This document shows positions 16,001-24,715 of a stretch of DNA of 28,981 bases, one piece after another. Position 1 is the stretch's first letter; every line of letters starts with the position of its first letter. The notes under the pieces were generated by a model. The model was not told the origin of the DNA. It ran no database searches and saw only the letters and a program-made list of their open reading frames with translations. The translations under genes and the position numbers were made by a program. This DNA is from a virus. The stretch is from positions 1-28,981 of the IMG/VR virus record IMGVR_UViG_3300028595_000051; one strand, written 5' to 3'.

Positions 16001-19000
16001 CTCATCGGCAAGATACTGAACGGCTTCTACTATGTTTTTTGTTTGCGTAACAAGAGCGTTGTATGCCTGTGTTTCTTCTGGCATTGCTATTGCTATAACA
16101 CTATTTAAAAGTGATGTGAAGTTGCTTACAACAGGATCAAGAGCCTCTTTTAGCGATGCGTTTATAAGGGCACTTTCATCTTCAACAACATCAACATACT
16201 CAAGATAGTTATTGATTGCACTATCAAGAGCTTGTTTTGTAGCCCTAAGTATATCTGTATCATTCCATTCTGAAATATAACCTGTAGCATCTGCAAGAGT
16301 TTGTGCATTATCCTCAAGTACATTGATAAAGTTCTTTATGATATTTATAAACTCAGATGTACTACTACCAAGCATATTGTTAATATTTGTAAAATCTTCG
16401 TCTGATAACTTAGAAAAAGTATCTACTACCTCTTCGATGGACATGTTCAAATCATCAACACCAAAAATATCAGCAAGTGACTTTAACCCTTGGTCTATAT
16501 TAAAAGCGTCTTCAATACCAAGAAGCTCGTTTTGTAGACTCTTTAAATTAATAAGCCTTTTACTTTCTTCATCGAGATTTGTAATAAGATCATTAATAAT
16601 ACTTGCAAAGTCTGTTAAATCTACACCAACAGTTTGTAGTACGTCATCCCACTCTTGAGGTGAAAATCCGATGAAGATGTCAAGAATCTCTTGTTTTGAT
16701 AAAGATTTTACACCAGAGCCAAAAATATTTTCAAGCTCCCTATATATTTTCCCCTCTTCAATTATGGAATCAGCAACTCCCATGGCTTTCAGTTGTAAAT
16801 CATTAAACTCACCGAATGATCTCCCAAGGTCATCTACTGATTCACTTAGTAAATCAACATACCCAAGTAAATCCTGAACAGAAATTCCAAGTTTTTCTGA
16901 TACAGTAAGAATTTCAATAAAATCAGCATTATTGGCCCAATCTACGGCGGCTTGCGCCCCTATATCATCAAGGCCGAATCTACCCATAACTTCTGATCTT
17001 GTTGATAGGGCGTCTGGTTCAGTATTTTTCCATTCTGAAAAAGCCGTGTATGATTGCTGACTTACTGTAAGATATTCTTGCTCTGCATCAAGCTGACTTT
17101 GAGTTTTTACAGACCCGTCGCTGTTTAGTAAATAACCAGGAACAGCAAGACTACCATTAGGGGTCATTCTTACGCCTTCAGGGTAGCCTTGTGCTTGAGA
17201 CCAATCGCCATAACTACCACCACCAGGTACTACCCCTGATGTAACAGTACCTGATAATTTACTAACTGCACCAATTAAACTGTCTATAGCATCAACAAAT
17301 TCTGGAGCGTCAAGGGCTGCTGTAATTACATTGATATCGTCTATAATACCATCAATTCCATTAGCAATGGCTTCTCCGGTTAGCACACCTCCAGCTACGA
17401 TTGATGACACCATATCACCTATAGCGGTGTTAATCGGTGCAATAAATGCACTATAAACAGATTCGGAAACACTTGCAACTACTGTTTTTGCTACACCTTC
17501 CTTTATCTGTTGTTTAAGAGAATTTACAAAACTGCTTGCTTGTTGTTGAGAATTGATAGCCCCCCAAATAGAATTTGAAAGTGTTTGAGCAGAAAGATTT
17601 GTTATTAAACTACCTACAATTTCATTTCTTTTTTCTTCAAGAAGTCTAAGCTCTTCTGTTGTTGCCCCAACATCTTTAAGCGTATTATAGAGATTATTAA
17701 AGGATTCTATCTGAAGTTCAATCTGAGATATACCATCAACAGATCCTATATCTTCAATAAGAGAGTCCATTACTTTAAATGTATTGACTACAGTTTCAAG
17801 ATTCTTATAAGCTACATCAGCAGACACACCTGTATTTGTCATTATATCATTAAGCCTAATGATAAAATCATCAGTAGATTGTACTGTAGTGCCAAATCTA
17901 AGAAAAGTATCTATAGAATTTTCACCAATAACACTTATCTTATCAAAGAATCCTTGGTTGAATATTTCAATATTTAGATCCTCACCACTGACACTTGAAA
18001 GCTGATTTATAAGATCCTCTTGAATATAAGAAAACATTTCATCAGACAGATTAGAAAGAGCAAGACCAAGATCTTCTTGTGCAAGATCAAGATCAAGTGT
18101 AAGGCTGAAATACTCAGCACTTGAAAGAGCATCCGATACAGACAGATTTAATCCTTCTTGTAAAGCTTTCAATTGAGCATCGATAAAAGGTACAAGAGCG
18201 TCATAGAATCGCTGTCTTGTCTCATCAGGGAGATCCTGCTGTCGTACAATATATTGAAAGCCTTCTTGAGAAGCACCTTGGCCTACGTCTTTGGTAATAT
18301 CAACACCTGTATTTGCTTGAAAAGCCGCCTCTGTATCTCTTTCAAGTCTCACCCAAGGCTCAGGATCATCACCAAACAAATCTACAAGTAAAGGTATTGC
18401 TATGGCTGCTACAGAAAGGTAAGGTACTACTTTAGCAATTGTACCGGCTATTCCTAAACCACCAAACAAACCTCCTTCTGCAACACCGCCTATACCGGCA
18501 AACTCACCGGCATAGCTTGCAGCACCGGCGGCTATTTCTGGCGATACCCCGGCATAGCTTGCTCCAAAAACACCTGTACCTATCTTGCCTATAGTACCTG
18601 ATGTAAGAGCTTTGTAAGCGCCTGTCTCAAGACCGCCTGAAACCGCATTGTAAAAAGTATTTAAATTTCCAAGAAGATTTGAAGATCCACTTGTTTTACT
18701 ACCACCGCCACCAAAAAGACCACCTATTATGCCACCAGATTCTTGATCGAAACTGCCAATAAGGTTTATTGTGATTTCCTTAGCAGCCATTTTAATAATA
18801 GCTTTTTCAAGTTCTAACAGCCAATTATCAAGCATATCTTTGAAGCCATCAGCACCACTCTTAAAGATAGATGTTAGAGAATTTTCTACAATACCTTCTA
18901 CTTTATCATATGTTTTCTTATAAGCTGCTTCTGCTTCTTCAAGCATCTTCTTTTTGTTTTTAAAGTATTCTTCATCTCTTTTTATAGCTTTATTATACCG

Positions 19001-21853
19001 ATCCTCATCTGTAGTATTCATTACAGACGCGTAATCTTCATATTCTTCCTTGTAAAACTCTTCCGCTGCTCTCTTTTTTTCTACAAGACTTATATAAAAT
19101 TCAATATCTGCTTCAAGCGCTTGTTGATCTATAAGCGGTTTTGATCTAAGCTCAAGCAGTTTTTTCTCTGCTTTATTACCAAGTTGAATAGTCTCAATAA
19201 GTTCTTTCTTCTGATTACTTCTGAAAAGATTTCTTGCTTCATCAATCTTTTTATATCTCTCTTCAAAACCTTTCAGTTGATCTTTCCACTTATTAATCTC
19301 TGATTCAGACACAAATTGTGGTTTTTTACTATTAACCTTTTGTACAAATTCATTGTACTCATCGGTAAGTTCAGAAAAATCAACGCCAACACCAGCCTTT
19401 ATGATTTGATCTTGATTATTATAATCTGTAAGCTCTTTTGATAGATCTTTTTGGGCATCAGTTAAAGATTTTAGCTTTTTAGCTGCTCTTTCAATCTCTT
19501 CATATTCTCTTTGTCGCTGTTTGATACGAGCATTAATATCTTTTATTTCGTCTTTACTTGTTTGAGATTGATCATCTTGTTCAAATTTTTCAGGTGCAAG
19601 TTGCTTATACTTATCTTTTGCTATTTCCATAGCTTTAATATAAGCATTTAACTTTTCCCTTTCAGTATCTGTTATGGTAAGCCCTTTGAGCTTAGCCTCG
19701 TTAAAAATCTCTTGTGCTTTCAAACCATTTCTAATATCTCTTTCAATTTCAGGCTTAACTTCAAGAAATTTAATATAATTTTGTGCATCATCTTGAACTT
19801 CTTTTAACTTGTTCTTAAGATCTCCTAAATTACCAAGCCTAAGTTTTTCAAGATCGAGAATAGTCTTTTCAATATCTTTATATCTGTTTAAAGCTTCAGT
19901 TATACCTGCTGTTGCTTTTTTATAATTCTCTTGAGCTTTATTTCTTTCCTCATCTGTAGTAAGCATTTCAAGACCCTTTTGTTGTAGGTCTTGTAAAGAT
20001 TTTAATTGGTCTTCAAGCGGTTTTATCTGCTCTCTTGCATATTTCAAATCGTCTTTTGAGATATCGATAAGCCTGTTTTTGTACTCAATCTGCTCTTTAA
20101 GCTGATCTGCCGTCATAGATGCGAAATCACGGGATGCAAACTGCTCTATCATTTGTTTTGTAGAGTCAATAGCGCCTTCGTTTGCTATTTTGAGTGCGTC
20201 GCCACCTTTAGCGGCATACATAAGCTCGTCTGCAAGCTTTTTAAGACCAGCGCCAAGAGCTATACCCGCAAGAATTGTAAGTACAGCAACATTTTTATGG
20301 AGTGTTGCATTGAAGATTGCTGTTGCGCCTTCTGCTGCATATATGGCAGTAGTAAGGTTTCGAAACATTGTTATAGCACCTGAGATGGCCTTACCTGCTA
20401 TAAAAACACCAACAACATAAGATGCTTGTTTACCAAACTCGACCAAATAATCAATATTATTTGAAAGCTCTTCTGCAAGATCAGGAAGTTTCTCTGCTAA
20501 TTTAATAATAGCGTCTGCAAGCTTTTCAGTAAATCCAGTAGCCTCATTAAATTTACCTATTGCTTCTGTTAGCTTATTATTCCAAACAGTTACAGCCTGG
20601 CTTACTGTAGGTGTAACATTTTCAAATTCCTCTTTCAGTTTCTCTGTTTGAGACAGCAAGGCTGTTAAAGCATCTTCAGATTTTACAAATCCTTCAAGTA
20701 CAAGTTTCCTCAATTGTGCTGTAGATACACCAAAACCCTCCGCCATTGCTCTTGCAATTCTTGGTGCACCTTCAAGAATACTGTTAAATTCCTCTGCTCT
20801 TACAACACCACTTCCAAATGCTTGGGATAGCTGAGTAAGAGCACCCCTTGCCTCTACAGCAGTGGTGTTTGTAACCCCAAGGGCATAACCAACAGTTTCA
20901 AGTGTTTGTGCTATCTCTTCTTGCCCAATTCCAAGCTCTTTACTACTGATATTCAATCTGTTGTAAAGTCTTGTTTGTGCTTCAAGATCTGTTCTTGTTG
21001 TGTTTGCAATTTCAGCTATCTTTGTTCTTACTGCTAAAAGCTCTCTTTCACTTTCAGTAGCGATACGAATTACGCTTGTAACCTTTGTCCAAGCATCTGC
21101 ATACTTTATAATTTCTTGAGCTACAAGTATTGCGCTTACACTGTAAAGAATATCTCTGAAACCTGTAAAATCTTTTTGGTATTTTTTAAAACTACTTCCA
21201 AGTCTATCTGCATTTTTAGCGGAACTGCCTAAATTATCTACAAGTTTGCTATTGGCTTTAACAAGAGCTTGTATTTGTTTTTCAATACTCTCAAGAGCTT
21301 TATTAGTAGAATTTGAATTTGTAGTAAGCTGTTTAAGATACTTATTTGTTTCCCCTACAGCACCATTTAGGTTTTTTAAATTTGCGTCTAAAGTCTTTGT
21401 ATTCTTCGCTACTTTTTTTATAGCGTTGTTTGTAGACATAGAAATATCTTGAAGGGTTTTTACACCGGCACCAAGTCTGTCATAAGCTTTTGCCATATCA
21501 CCAGCAGATTTCTTAGAAGATTGTGCAAGTATATTGAAATCTTTACTGATATTCTTTAGTTCTGTAGCAAGTAAATTCAACCCTTTAGCAGATTCTGTGC
21601 TTGTATTTTTAAGCACAGTAAGTGCTTTTTGAGTAGCTTTATTGCTATTTGTAAGTAGAGTATTACTTCTACTAATCTCATTAGCAAGTGTGCTTATGGC
21701 GCTACCATTCTTTTTAATGGTATCCTCAAGAACACCAAGTGAGTTTGCACTTGATGCTGTTGAATTGTCAATATTTTTAATACTTTTATATAAATCATCG
21801 AGTGATTTTATCGCTTGAGAAGTATCTATTTTTATTTGAGCATTTTCAGCCAT
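13022..21853 (-). CDS. Tape measure protein (giant, 2,943 aa)
   Basis: Sets tail length and is packed inside the tail tube. Residues 1-220 are helical, Ser/Asn/Lys-rich coiled coil. About 228-430 match the tape-measure N-terminal domain (LGIGQEEIAQTLETVGYALG, ALTQLSQAFGSGVVRAEEFN, EGAPRIARAMAEGFGV). Hydrophobic segments lie at about 470-535, and near 1125-1160 (KVVPYLSVAAIAIPLLVDLF). About 590-1050 are long charged coiled coil. A Gly-rich stretch follows near 1070-1110. About 2284-2590 hold degenerate 30-38-aa repeats. A GGSS linker precedes the C-terminus, which has the usual GGLRIVGERGMELEATGP motif. By the rule of about 0.15 nm per residue the tail would be near 440 nm, unusually long. The start overlaps the chaperone stop (TAATG). 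The frame is completely open. Confidence 0.96.
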   Translation of the reverse strand: MAENAQIKIDTSQAIKSLDDLYKSIKNIDNSTASSANSLGVLEDTIKKNGSAISTLANEISRSNTLLTNSNKATQKALTVLKNTSTESAKGLNLLATELKNISKDFNILAQSSKKSAGDMAKAYDRLGAGVKTLQDISMSTNNAIKKVAKNTKTLDANLKNLNGAVGETNKYLKQLTTNSNSTNKALESIEKQIQALVKANSKLVDNLGSSAKNADRLGSSFKKYQKDFTGFRDILYSVSAILVAQEIIKYADAWTKVTSVIRIATESERELLAVRTKIAEIANTTRTDLEAQTRLYNRLNISSKELGIGQEEIAQTLETVGYALGVTNTTAVEARGALTQLSQAFGSGVVRAEEFNSILEGAPRIARAMAEGFGVSTAQLRKLVLEGFVKSEDALTALLSQTEKLKEEFENVTPTVSQAVTVWNNKLTEAIGKFNEATGFTEKLADAIIKLAEKLPDLAEELSNNIDYLVEFGKQASYVVGVFIAGKAISGAITMFRNLTTAIYAAEGATAIFNATLHKNVAVLTILAGIALGAGLKKLADELMYAAKGGDALKIANEGAIDSTKQMIEQFASRDFASMTADQLKEQIEYKNRLIDISKDDLKYAREQIKPLEDQLKSLQDLQQKGLEMLTTDEERNKAQENYKKATAGITEALNRYKDIEKTILDLEKLRLGNLGDLKNKLKEVQDDAQNYIKFLEVKPEIERDIRNGLKAQEIFNEAKLKGLTITDTEREKLNAYIKAMEIAKDKYKQLAPEKFEQDDQSQTSKDEIKDINARIKQRQREYEEIERAAKKLKSLTDAQKDLSKELTDYNNQDQIIKAGVGVDFSELTDEYNEFVQKVNSKKPQFVSESEINKWKDQLKGFEERYKKIDEARNLFRSNQKKELIETIQLGNKAEKKLLELRSKPLIDQQALEADIEFYISLVEKKRAAEEFYKEEYEDYASVMNTTDEDRYNKAIKRDEEYFKNKKKMLEEAEAAYKKTYDKVEGIVENSLTSIFKSGADGFKDMLDNWLLELEKAIIKMAAKEITINLIGSFDQESGGIIGGLFGGGGSKTSGSSNLLGNLNTFYNAVSGGLETGAYKALTSGTIGKIGTGVFGASYAGVSPEIAAGAASYAGEFAGIGGVAEGGLFGGLGIAGTIAKVVPYLSVAAIAIPLLVDLFGDDPEPWVRLERDTEAAFQANTGVDITKDVGQGASQEGFQYIVRQQDLPDETRQRFYDALVPFIDAQLKALQEGLNLSVSDALSSAEYFSLTLDLDLAQEDLGLALSNLSDEMFSYIQEDLINQLSSVSGEDLNIEIFNQGFFDKISVIGENSIDTFLRFGTTVQSTDDFIIRLNDIMTNTGVSADVAYKNLETVVNTFKVMDSLIEDIGSVDGISQIELQIESFNNLYNTLKDVGATTEELRLLEEKRNEIVGSLITNLSAQTLSNSIWGAINSQQQASSFVNSLKQQIKEGVAKTVVASVSESVYSAFIAPINTAIGDMVSSIVAGGVLTGEAIANGIDGIIDDINVITAALDAPEFVDAIDSLIGAVSKLSGTVTSGVVPGGGSYGDWSQAQGYPEGVRMTPNGSLAVPGYLLNSDGSVKTQSQLDAEQEYLTVSQQSYTAFSEWKNTEPDALSTRSEVMGRFGLDDIGAQAAVDWANNADFIEILTVSEKLGISVQDLLGYVDLLSESVDDLGRSFGEFNDLQLKAMGVADSIIEEGKIYRELENIFGSGVKSLSKQEILDIFIGFSPQEWDDVLQTVGVDLTDFASIINDLITNLDEESKRLINLKSLQNELLGIEDAFNIDQGLKSLADIFGVDDLNMSIEEVVDTFSKLSDEDFTNINNMLGSSTSEFINIIKNFINVLEDNAQTLADATGYISEWNDTDILRATKQALDSAINNYLEYVDVVEDESALINASLKEALDPVVSNFTSLLNSVIAIAMPEETQAYNALVTQTKNIVEAVQYLADEGVFEIEGVEGFSDKIFRAGGLIVNALTMDLQAQRLGSIGAAKASITGREEEYSLAQLEERYNVDLSDINTRISFLNEFLGSDYTAIVSAAEAANVSVEQLTADFTTLGTTISNITDEFEQLSDTLDDYLTSLLQGEFSTLNPQQKLQVARQEYESTLSAALSADPTVAAEAMNRLPDVANTLLELTKASETDLYAYQGVFGRVISGISKAQKYSQNLGSAEAGSSGLQEVDFNRIALQQQQIVNDLADILSGDSDLINFLQDYSNIFSPETLQSVNVDATELNTAIDRLELLQVFSEEDIEALTQAGIDFSSAAFIEFKTNLETAFEGDFVAAMNTLNFASENGLWSLDAVVNYVGEVTRFLSANNTFEEAMNALRFVVEGSGGWATEATVAFYANYTGWGQGLTIAERLEGLNFLRDQSGGYQTDAVVAFASTAFDTTNYDSFKNLMDELFNPVTGNSKYQWSSEAIVTILLSSTKSPWKNMEQYLNDPLVKFDTESFETTIELLAERTGYGDLYEYLDDCNLDLTQVVTTIGLVESEEIPWESLKPFYIDSGVSFDPVTGTIDLIPSEANSQYSSFEDYLVKNGMVLNDITKEIVAEFTGRGITTEQAVALMNNWDSTSPFYSFIDTTVTTTLAGEQLLTETTFGEFTKAFLSFNESAWGEEIANLPKAFNASTFSINDVLLYVWKEINLLRTQGYDATLTTDLITPISVDISVVGGETSSSSINDSYVRPQRDVVDEVDDATTSVIPTDTGGSSGGSSGGSSGGSSIVSDIVIEKPDIPEVEEGYSQWDLDKIWTKSDYSGVKAVEYLEDYLNAIDSSYDLYSKPPSGLKASWLSNMLREANRYDGDNDYFDKNHYDVHSIYRKAFSFNTFTNSVGPAIEDFFADPDYFATGGYHTGGLRIVGERGMELEATGPARYYNHEDTMAMMGGVNNYNSVYIENDELVEEVKQLREEVRTTNTYNYQLLKANVKMQKVFDKWDNIGLPAEATA
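13694..13741 (-). repeat. Four perfect 12-bp tandem repeats encoding a GGSS linker
   Basis: The plus-strand unit AGATGACCCGCC occurs four times without change (13694, 13706, 13718, 13730). On the coding strand it gives Gly-Gly-Ser-Ser four times, at about residues 2705-2720 of the tape measure. It is in frame, so slippage would change linker length by 4 residues at a time. Confidence 0.95.
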
Positions 21854-22814
21854 TATCTTTTTCTCGCTTTTTGCTGACTACCGTTATTATTCTTTTTACT
21901 TTTTTTCTTCTCTTTCTCTTGTAATTCTCGTTGATACTCCATATAGGTAGAATCCATAGCAGTAATCACTCTTTCGAAAAACTCGTAATCGTTTCCTGTC
22001 AGCTTCCATCTTACGGCATATCTATCTATCGCATCCCATGGTATAGGCCCACTTCCTCCCATACTGCCTAAACTTCTACATGTTGTTAGTTTTTGGAATG
22101 CTATGAAATAAAACAAAAAAGGATGTTCTTCATGAAGATAGATATTGCAATTATTATCTACAATAGCATCTGTTACAAATGAAAAAAGGCCGGAATCCTC
22201 ATCTTTTTCAACATCAGGATTATCCTCTATTCCCTTCAGCTTCTTATATAAAGACGGATCACGGCCTCTCTTTTTCATAAGCCGTAAAACTGCATCGTCT
22301 ACGGCTTTTTCTTCAGACTTTCCAGATGATTGTAGTTGCTGTAAGAGGAAGTCTGTTAGTTTTTTACTATTTCATCTTCAACCTCTTTTTGAAAATTTGT
22401 AAGCTCATCAGCAAAATCTCTGATAGATCTAAACAAATCAGGAAGAGCAACAAGAATATTTACAACTGCATCTTTATTAAAATCAGAAACACTTACATTT
22501 CCTTCCTCGTCAAAGACGTGAATTTTACCATCTTCATAGATACATGCACCTGTTTCTGCATCTCTTTCAACTTCAATACCCCAATTCTTGACAATGTGTT
22601 TTGCATAAACTTCAGCAAGAATTTTTTGTTGGGCAGAATCATTCATCTTGTTAAGATTCTTATAACGCTTTGTAATCTTACCAAGTTCTTTCAGATAGCC
22701 TTGGTTTCTGTTTCCAGCTCTTGCTACTTTAACTCGAAAACCATCATACTCATTCCAAACGCCATCTACTTCTTTGTCGGTCTCAGTCATAAAACTTGCA
22801 TAGGGATTTGTCAT
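21853..22814 (-). CDS. Tail assembly chaperone, -1 frameshift fusion product (lambda gpGT-like)
   Basis: Predicted ~320-aa protein made when ribosomes slip back one base at 22359-22365. It joins the 152-aa upstream protein to a 168-aa extension beginning LTDFLLQQLQSSGKSEEKAV and ending in a very basic, low-complexity tail (KEKKKSKKNNNGSQQKARKR). The extension frame is open from the slip site to a TAA at 21853. The first ATG in that frame (22278) has no ribosome binding site, which favours synthesis by frameshift. In lambda, gpG and gpGT coat and deliver the tape measure during tail assembly; the same location just before the tape measure gene supports that role here. Confidence 0.88.
22356..22365 (-). 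promoter_or_regulatory. Programmed -1 ribosomal frameshift site, A AAA AAC
   Basis: The codons GTA AAA AAC TAA contain the slippery heptamer A AAA AAC (22365-22359) in the correct phase, directly followed by the zero-frame stop. Slipping back one base gives CTA ACA GAC and enters the long open frame that ends at 21853. AGAGG lies about 16 nt upstream and might act as a stimulatory Shine-Dalgarno-like element. I see no obvious strong stem-loop just downstream. Confidence 0.88.
22356..22814 (-). CDS. Tail assembly chaperone, short form (lambda gpG-like)
   Basis: 152 aa, produced by normal termination at TAA 22356-22358. It starts MTNPYASFMTETDKEVDGVW, then EYDGFRVKVARAGNRNQGYL, a pattern common to siphovirus tail chaperones, followed by a helical body. 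AAAAAAC lies immediately before the stop. The ATG at 22814 has GGAGA 7 nt upstream. It lies between the tail tube and the tape measure, the usual place. It is expected to be much more abundant than the frameshifted form. Confidence 0.9.
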   Translation of the reverse strand: MTNPYASFMTETDKEVDGVWNEYDGFRVKVARAGNRNQGYLKELGKITKRYKNLNKMNDSAQQKILAEVYAKHIVKNWGIEVERDAETGACIYEDGKIHVFDEEGNVSVSDFNKDAVVNILVALPDLFRSIRDFADELTNFQKEVEDEIVKN

Positions 22815-22915
22815 TTTTATTTCTCCATTTCATTGTCGGTATTGTCCGGATTTAAAATAGATGATGAGTGCATCCCGACATACACCCACCATCCAATCGT
22901 ACATGTACAACATTA
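22815..22915. other. Intergenic leader upstream of the tail chaperone gene
   Basis: No gene that I can support. A short frame of about 24 codons (MYDWMVGVCRDALIIYFK onward, stop at 22830) lies here on the minus strand without a ribosome binding site. On the minus strand, TGTCGG and CCGACA (about 35 nt apart) could pair. GTACATGTAC is a perfect palindrome near 22899-22908. The left copy of the MITE-flanking direct repeat is at 22905-22915. Confidence 0.4.
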
Positions 22916-23067
22916 GGGGTGTCTGAAAATCCACTTTTTTGCTCTCTTTTAGTGCTCGATTTTTGGGCCTACTGAAATTGGCGGAAAAGCCTGTTATTGA
23001 AGACTTATCAGCAATCAGAAAGAGGGCCAAAAACAGAGCAACACCAAATGGGACTTTTAGACATCCA
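22916..23067. mobile_element. MITE-like 152-bp insertion with terminal inverted repeats
   Basis: The left end GGGGTGTCTGAAAATCC and the complement of the right end (TGGATGTCTAAAAGTCC) match at 13 of 17 positions, and at about 18 of 26 when extended. Further inward, TTTTTGGGCC (22960-22969) faces GGGCCAAAAA (23024-23033). The element is flanked by near-identical 11-bp direct repeats, GTACAACATTA (22905-22915) and GTACAATATTA (23068-23078), as expected for a target duplication. There is no transposase gene, so it is a non-autonomous or decayed insertion element. The end sequence resembles insertion-sequence ends starting GGGGTGTCTGAAAA, but I cannot name the family. A 66-codon frame (22830-23030) crosses it and is not a credible gene. 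Confidence 0.6.
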
Positions 23068-23081
23068 GTACAATATTACTT

Positions 23082-23109
23082 ATAGTAATACATTTTAATC
23101 ATTTGTCAA
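23082..23109 (-). promoter_or_regulatory. Sigma70-type promoter upstream of the tail chaperone/tape measure genes
   Basis: On the minus strand TTGACA (23109-23104) and TACTAT (23087-23082) are 16 nt apart. It points toward the chaperone, tape measure and fibre genes. The MITE-like element lies between this promoter and the chaperone gene, so transcripts starting here would carry the insertion in a ~260-nt leader. A weak dyad AATAAC-TT-GTTATT (23127-23140) lies between the tail tube stop and the promoter. Confidence 0.5.
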
Positions 23110-23145
23110 CTTGTTACATTGTAGATAATAACTTGTTATTAACAA

Positions 23146-24699
23146 TTAGTATGTGTCAGGAACATACGGAAAATAAGAACAAGAAAGAACATAACCAAGA
23201 GCATCTGATTTAAACATAGTCTGATCAAGGTTAATTTTAATAGTCTCGCCTCTTGTGAGATCTCGACCAGCACTTCCAAGGTACATAGCAGGTGCATCAA
23301 AAACAAGAGCACCATCATCATTATCTACGCCGAAAGTCATGCTTACAGTCTCGTTGTTTCTAACAGCAGAGATGGCTTCTGTAGTTGTGAAAACAACAGA
23401 TGCGCTACCAGTGATATTGAGATCACCGAAACTGGTAAATTTAGGGCCAAGGTAACCAAGAACAGCCTCACCACTTGCATTATTGTTAATGGTAAGATCG
23501 AGACTTGTGAGATATGTTCCCATATCAGCAGATGTAGAATCTTTCAATGAAATCCAAGCAATATCGTTGGTTGTGTTGAAAGCATCTGTCTGGTAAGGTT
23601 CAATATCAATAACTGCATCACCATCACCATCAGTAATACGAGTCGTGACAGGTACTGGAGTATCAAGACCGACAAAGCTGAAAGAAGCTGTAGCTTTATC
23701 AGTAAGAGGGAAGCTAACAGACATCTGATTTGCTCTATTACCCTCTGAATACTCATAGTAGGTGGTAGTAGTATCGTAATCGGTGTATGTAGCTTCAAAC
23801 ATGTATGTTTCTTCAACAAAATCGTCGTCGTCAAGGGCCACGTTCCTTAGGAAACCGCCAAAATAAAGGTCTACAAGCTTACCTGTACCTGCATCAGCAG
23901 CAAAGGTGAATTGTTTGTTGTCAAGTGTAAGTTTATTAGCCTCGATAAGCCTAATTCTTGCAAATCCGTAGTTATTGCTATCACTTGCTTGTTTTGCAAA
24001 TTGATTAGCAGTAGCGTCACCGCCAACATAAATTAACTGACCAACAGAAAGAGGAAGATCAGTAAAATCTTTAGCAGTAGAAGTTAGATTACCGTCTGCA
24101 TCTACTACAAGATCGCCAACTGTAAATCTAAACCCACAGACTTCTACTTTTGCAGCCTTAGGTGGATCTACCTCAGCAGTAAGGGTAGCAGTTACTTCAA
24201 TAGAAGTAGAGCTATTAGTTGTACCATCATTTACTACTTTAATTCCGTTATTACCGCTGTTTGTAAACCCACTTGCATAAACAAGAGTGTTTTCAGCAAG
24301 CTCAGCGGCAGTAGCGCCATTAATAGAAATAGCAGTGACAGTGTAAGAATCTGTAGTTACAGCAGTAACTTCACTTTTCTGGCTTTCTTTACGTACTCTA
24401 TTTTTCCATGTACTTGTAAAATATCCTTGAGAAAAATCCATAAAGCTGTCTACTGTTAGGTCAGCATTATAACCTACAGAACTCTCAAGATTTGTTACAG
24501 TACCTTTCTTTGCCATCCTATCAGGGCTGATAGGGTTACGTGCAACTGTAGAAAGTACAGGTGCGTAATCGGTAATATCATCTGGCTCAAGGGCTTTGAA
24601 ATATGCTACGTCACTTAAACGTGCATTACCTGTGCCTGTACCAGCGTCACTTGCCTCTACAGAATATTTAATTGTAAAATCATTAGTTTTTACAGCCAT
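23146..24699 (-). CDS. Major tail protein (tail tube subunit)
   Basis: 517 aa. The N-terminal half has VARNPISPDRMAKKGTVT, then SSVGYNADLTVDSFMDFSQGYF, a pattern I recognise from siphovirus tail tube proteins. The C-terminal half is beta-rich, with YMFEATYTDYDT, ASFSFVGLDTPV, SLKDSTSADMGTYLTSLDLT and GNRANQMSVSFPLTDKA. It is larger than the lambda gpV type (about 250 aa), so extra surface domains are likely. AAAGGAA precedes the ATG at 24699. Gene order (terminator, tube, chaperone, tape measure) fits. Stop TAA. Confidence 0.9.
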   Translation of the reverse strand: MAVKTNDFTIKYSVEASDAGTGTGNARLSDVAYFKALEPDDITDYAPVLSTVARNPISPDRMAKKGTVTNLESSVGYNADLTVDSFMDFSQGYFTSTWKNRVRKESQKSEVTAVTTDSYTVTAISINGATAAELAENTLVYASGFTNSGNNGIKVVNDGTTNSSTSIEVTATLTAEVDPPKAAKVEVCGFRFTVGDLVVDADGNLTSTAKDFTDLPLSVGQLIYVGGDATANQFAKQASDSNNYGFARIRLIEANKLTLDNKQFTFAADAGTGKLVDLYFGGFLRNVALDDDDFVEETYMFEATYTDYDTTTTYYEYSEGNRANQMSVSFPLTDKATASFSFVGLDTPVPVTTRITDGDGDAVIDIEPYQTDAFNTTNDIAWISLKDSTSADMGTYLTSLDLTINNNASGEAVLGYLGPKFTSFGDLNITGSASVVFTTTEAISAVRNNETVSMTFGVDNDDGALVFDAPAMYLGSAGRDLTRGETIKINLDQTMFKSDALGYVLSCSYFPYVPDTY

Positions 24700-24715
24700 T
24701 GTTCATTCCTTTCAA

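Noticed and set aside
21853-22278. Independent gene starting at the ATG at 22278
   Set aside because: No ribosome binding site, and the frame is open and coding-like up to the slippery heptamer, so the frameshift fusion explains it better.
22326-22916. Plus-strand open frame of 196 codons
   Set aside because: It is a shadow opposite the tail chaperone gene, with Cys/Phe/Ile-rich composition and no domain.
22830-23030. Minus-strand open frame of 66 codons in the intergenic region
   Set aside because: Most of it is the MITE-like element; it has no ribosome binding site and ends just before the chaperone leader.
23127-23140. Terminator after the tail tube gene (AATAAC-TT-GTTATT)
   Set aside because: The stem is only 6-7 weak base pairs with a 2-nt loop and no U tract.
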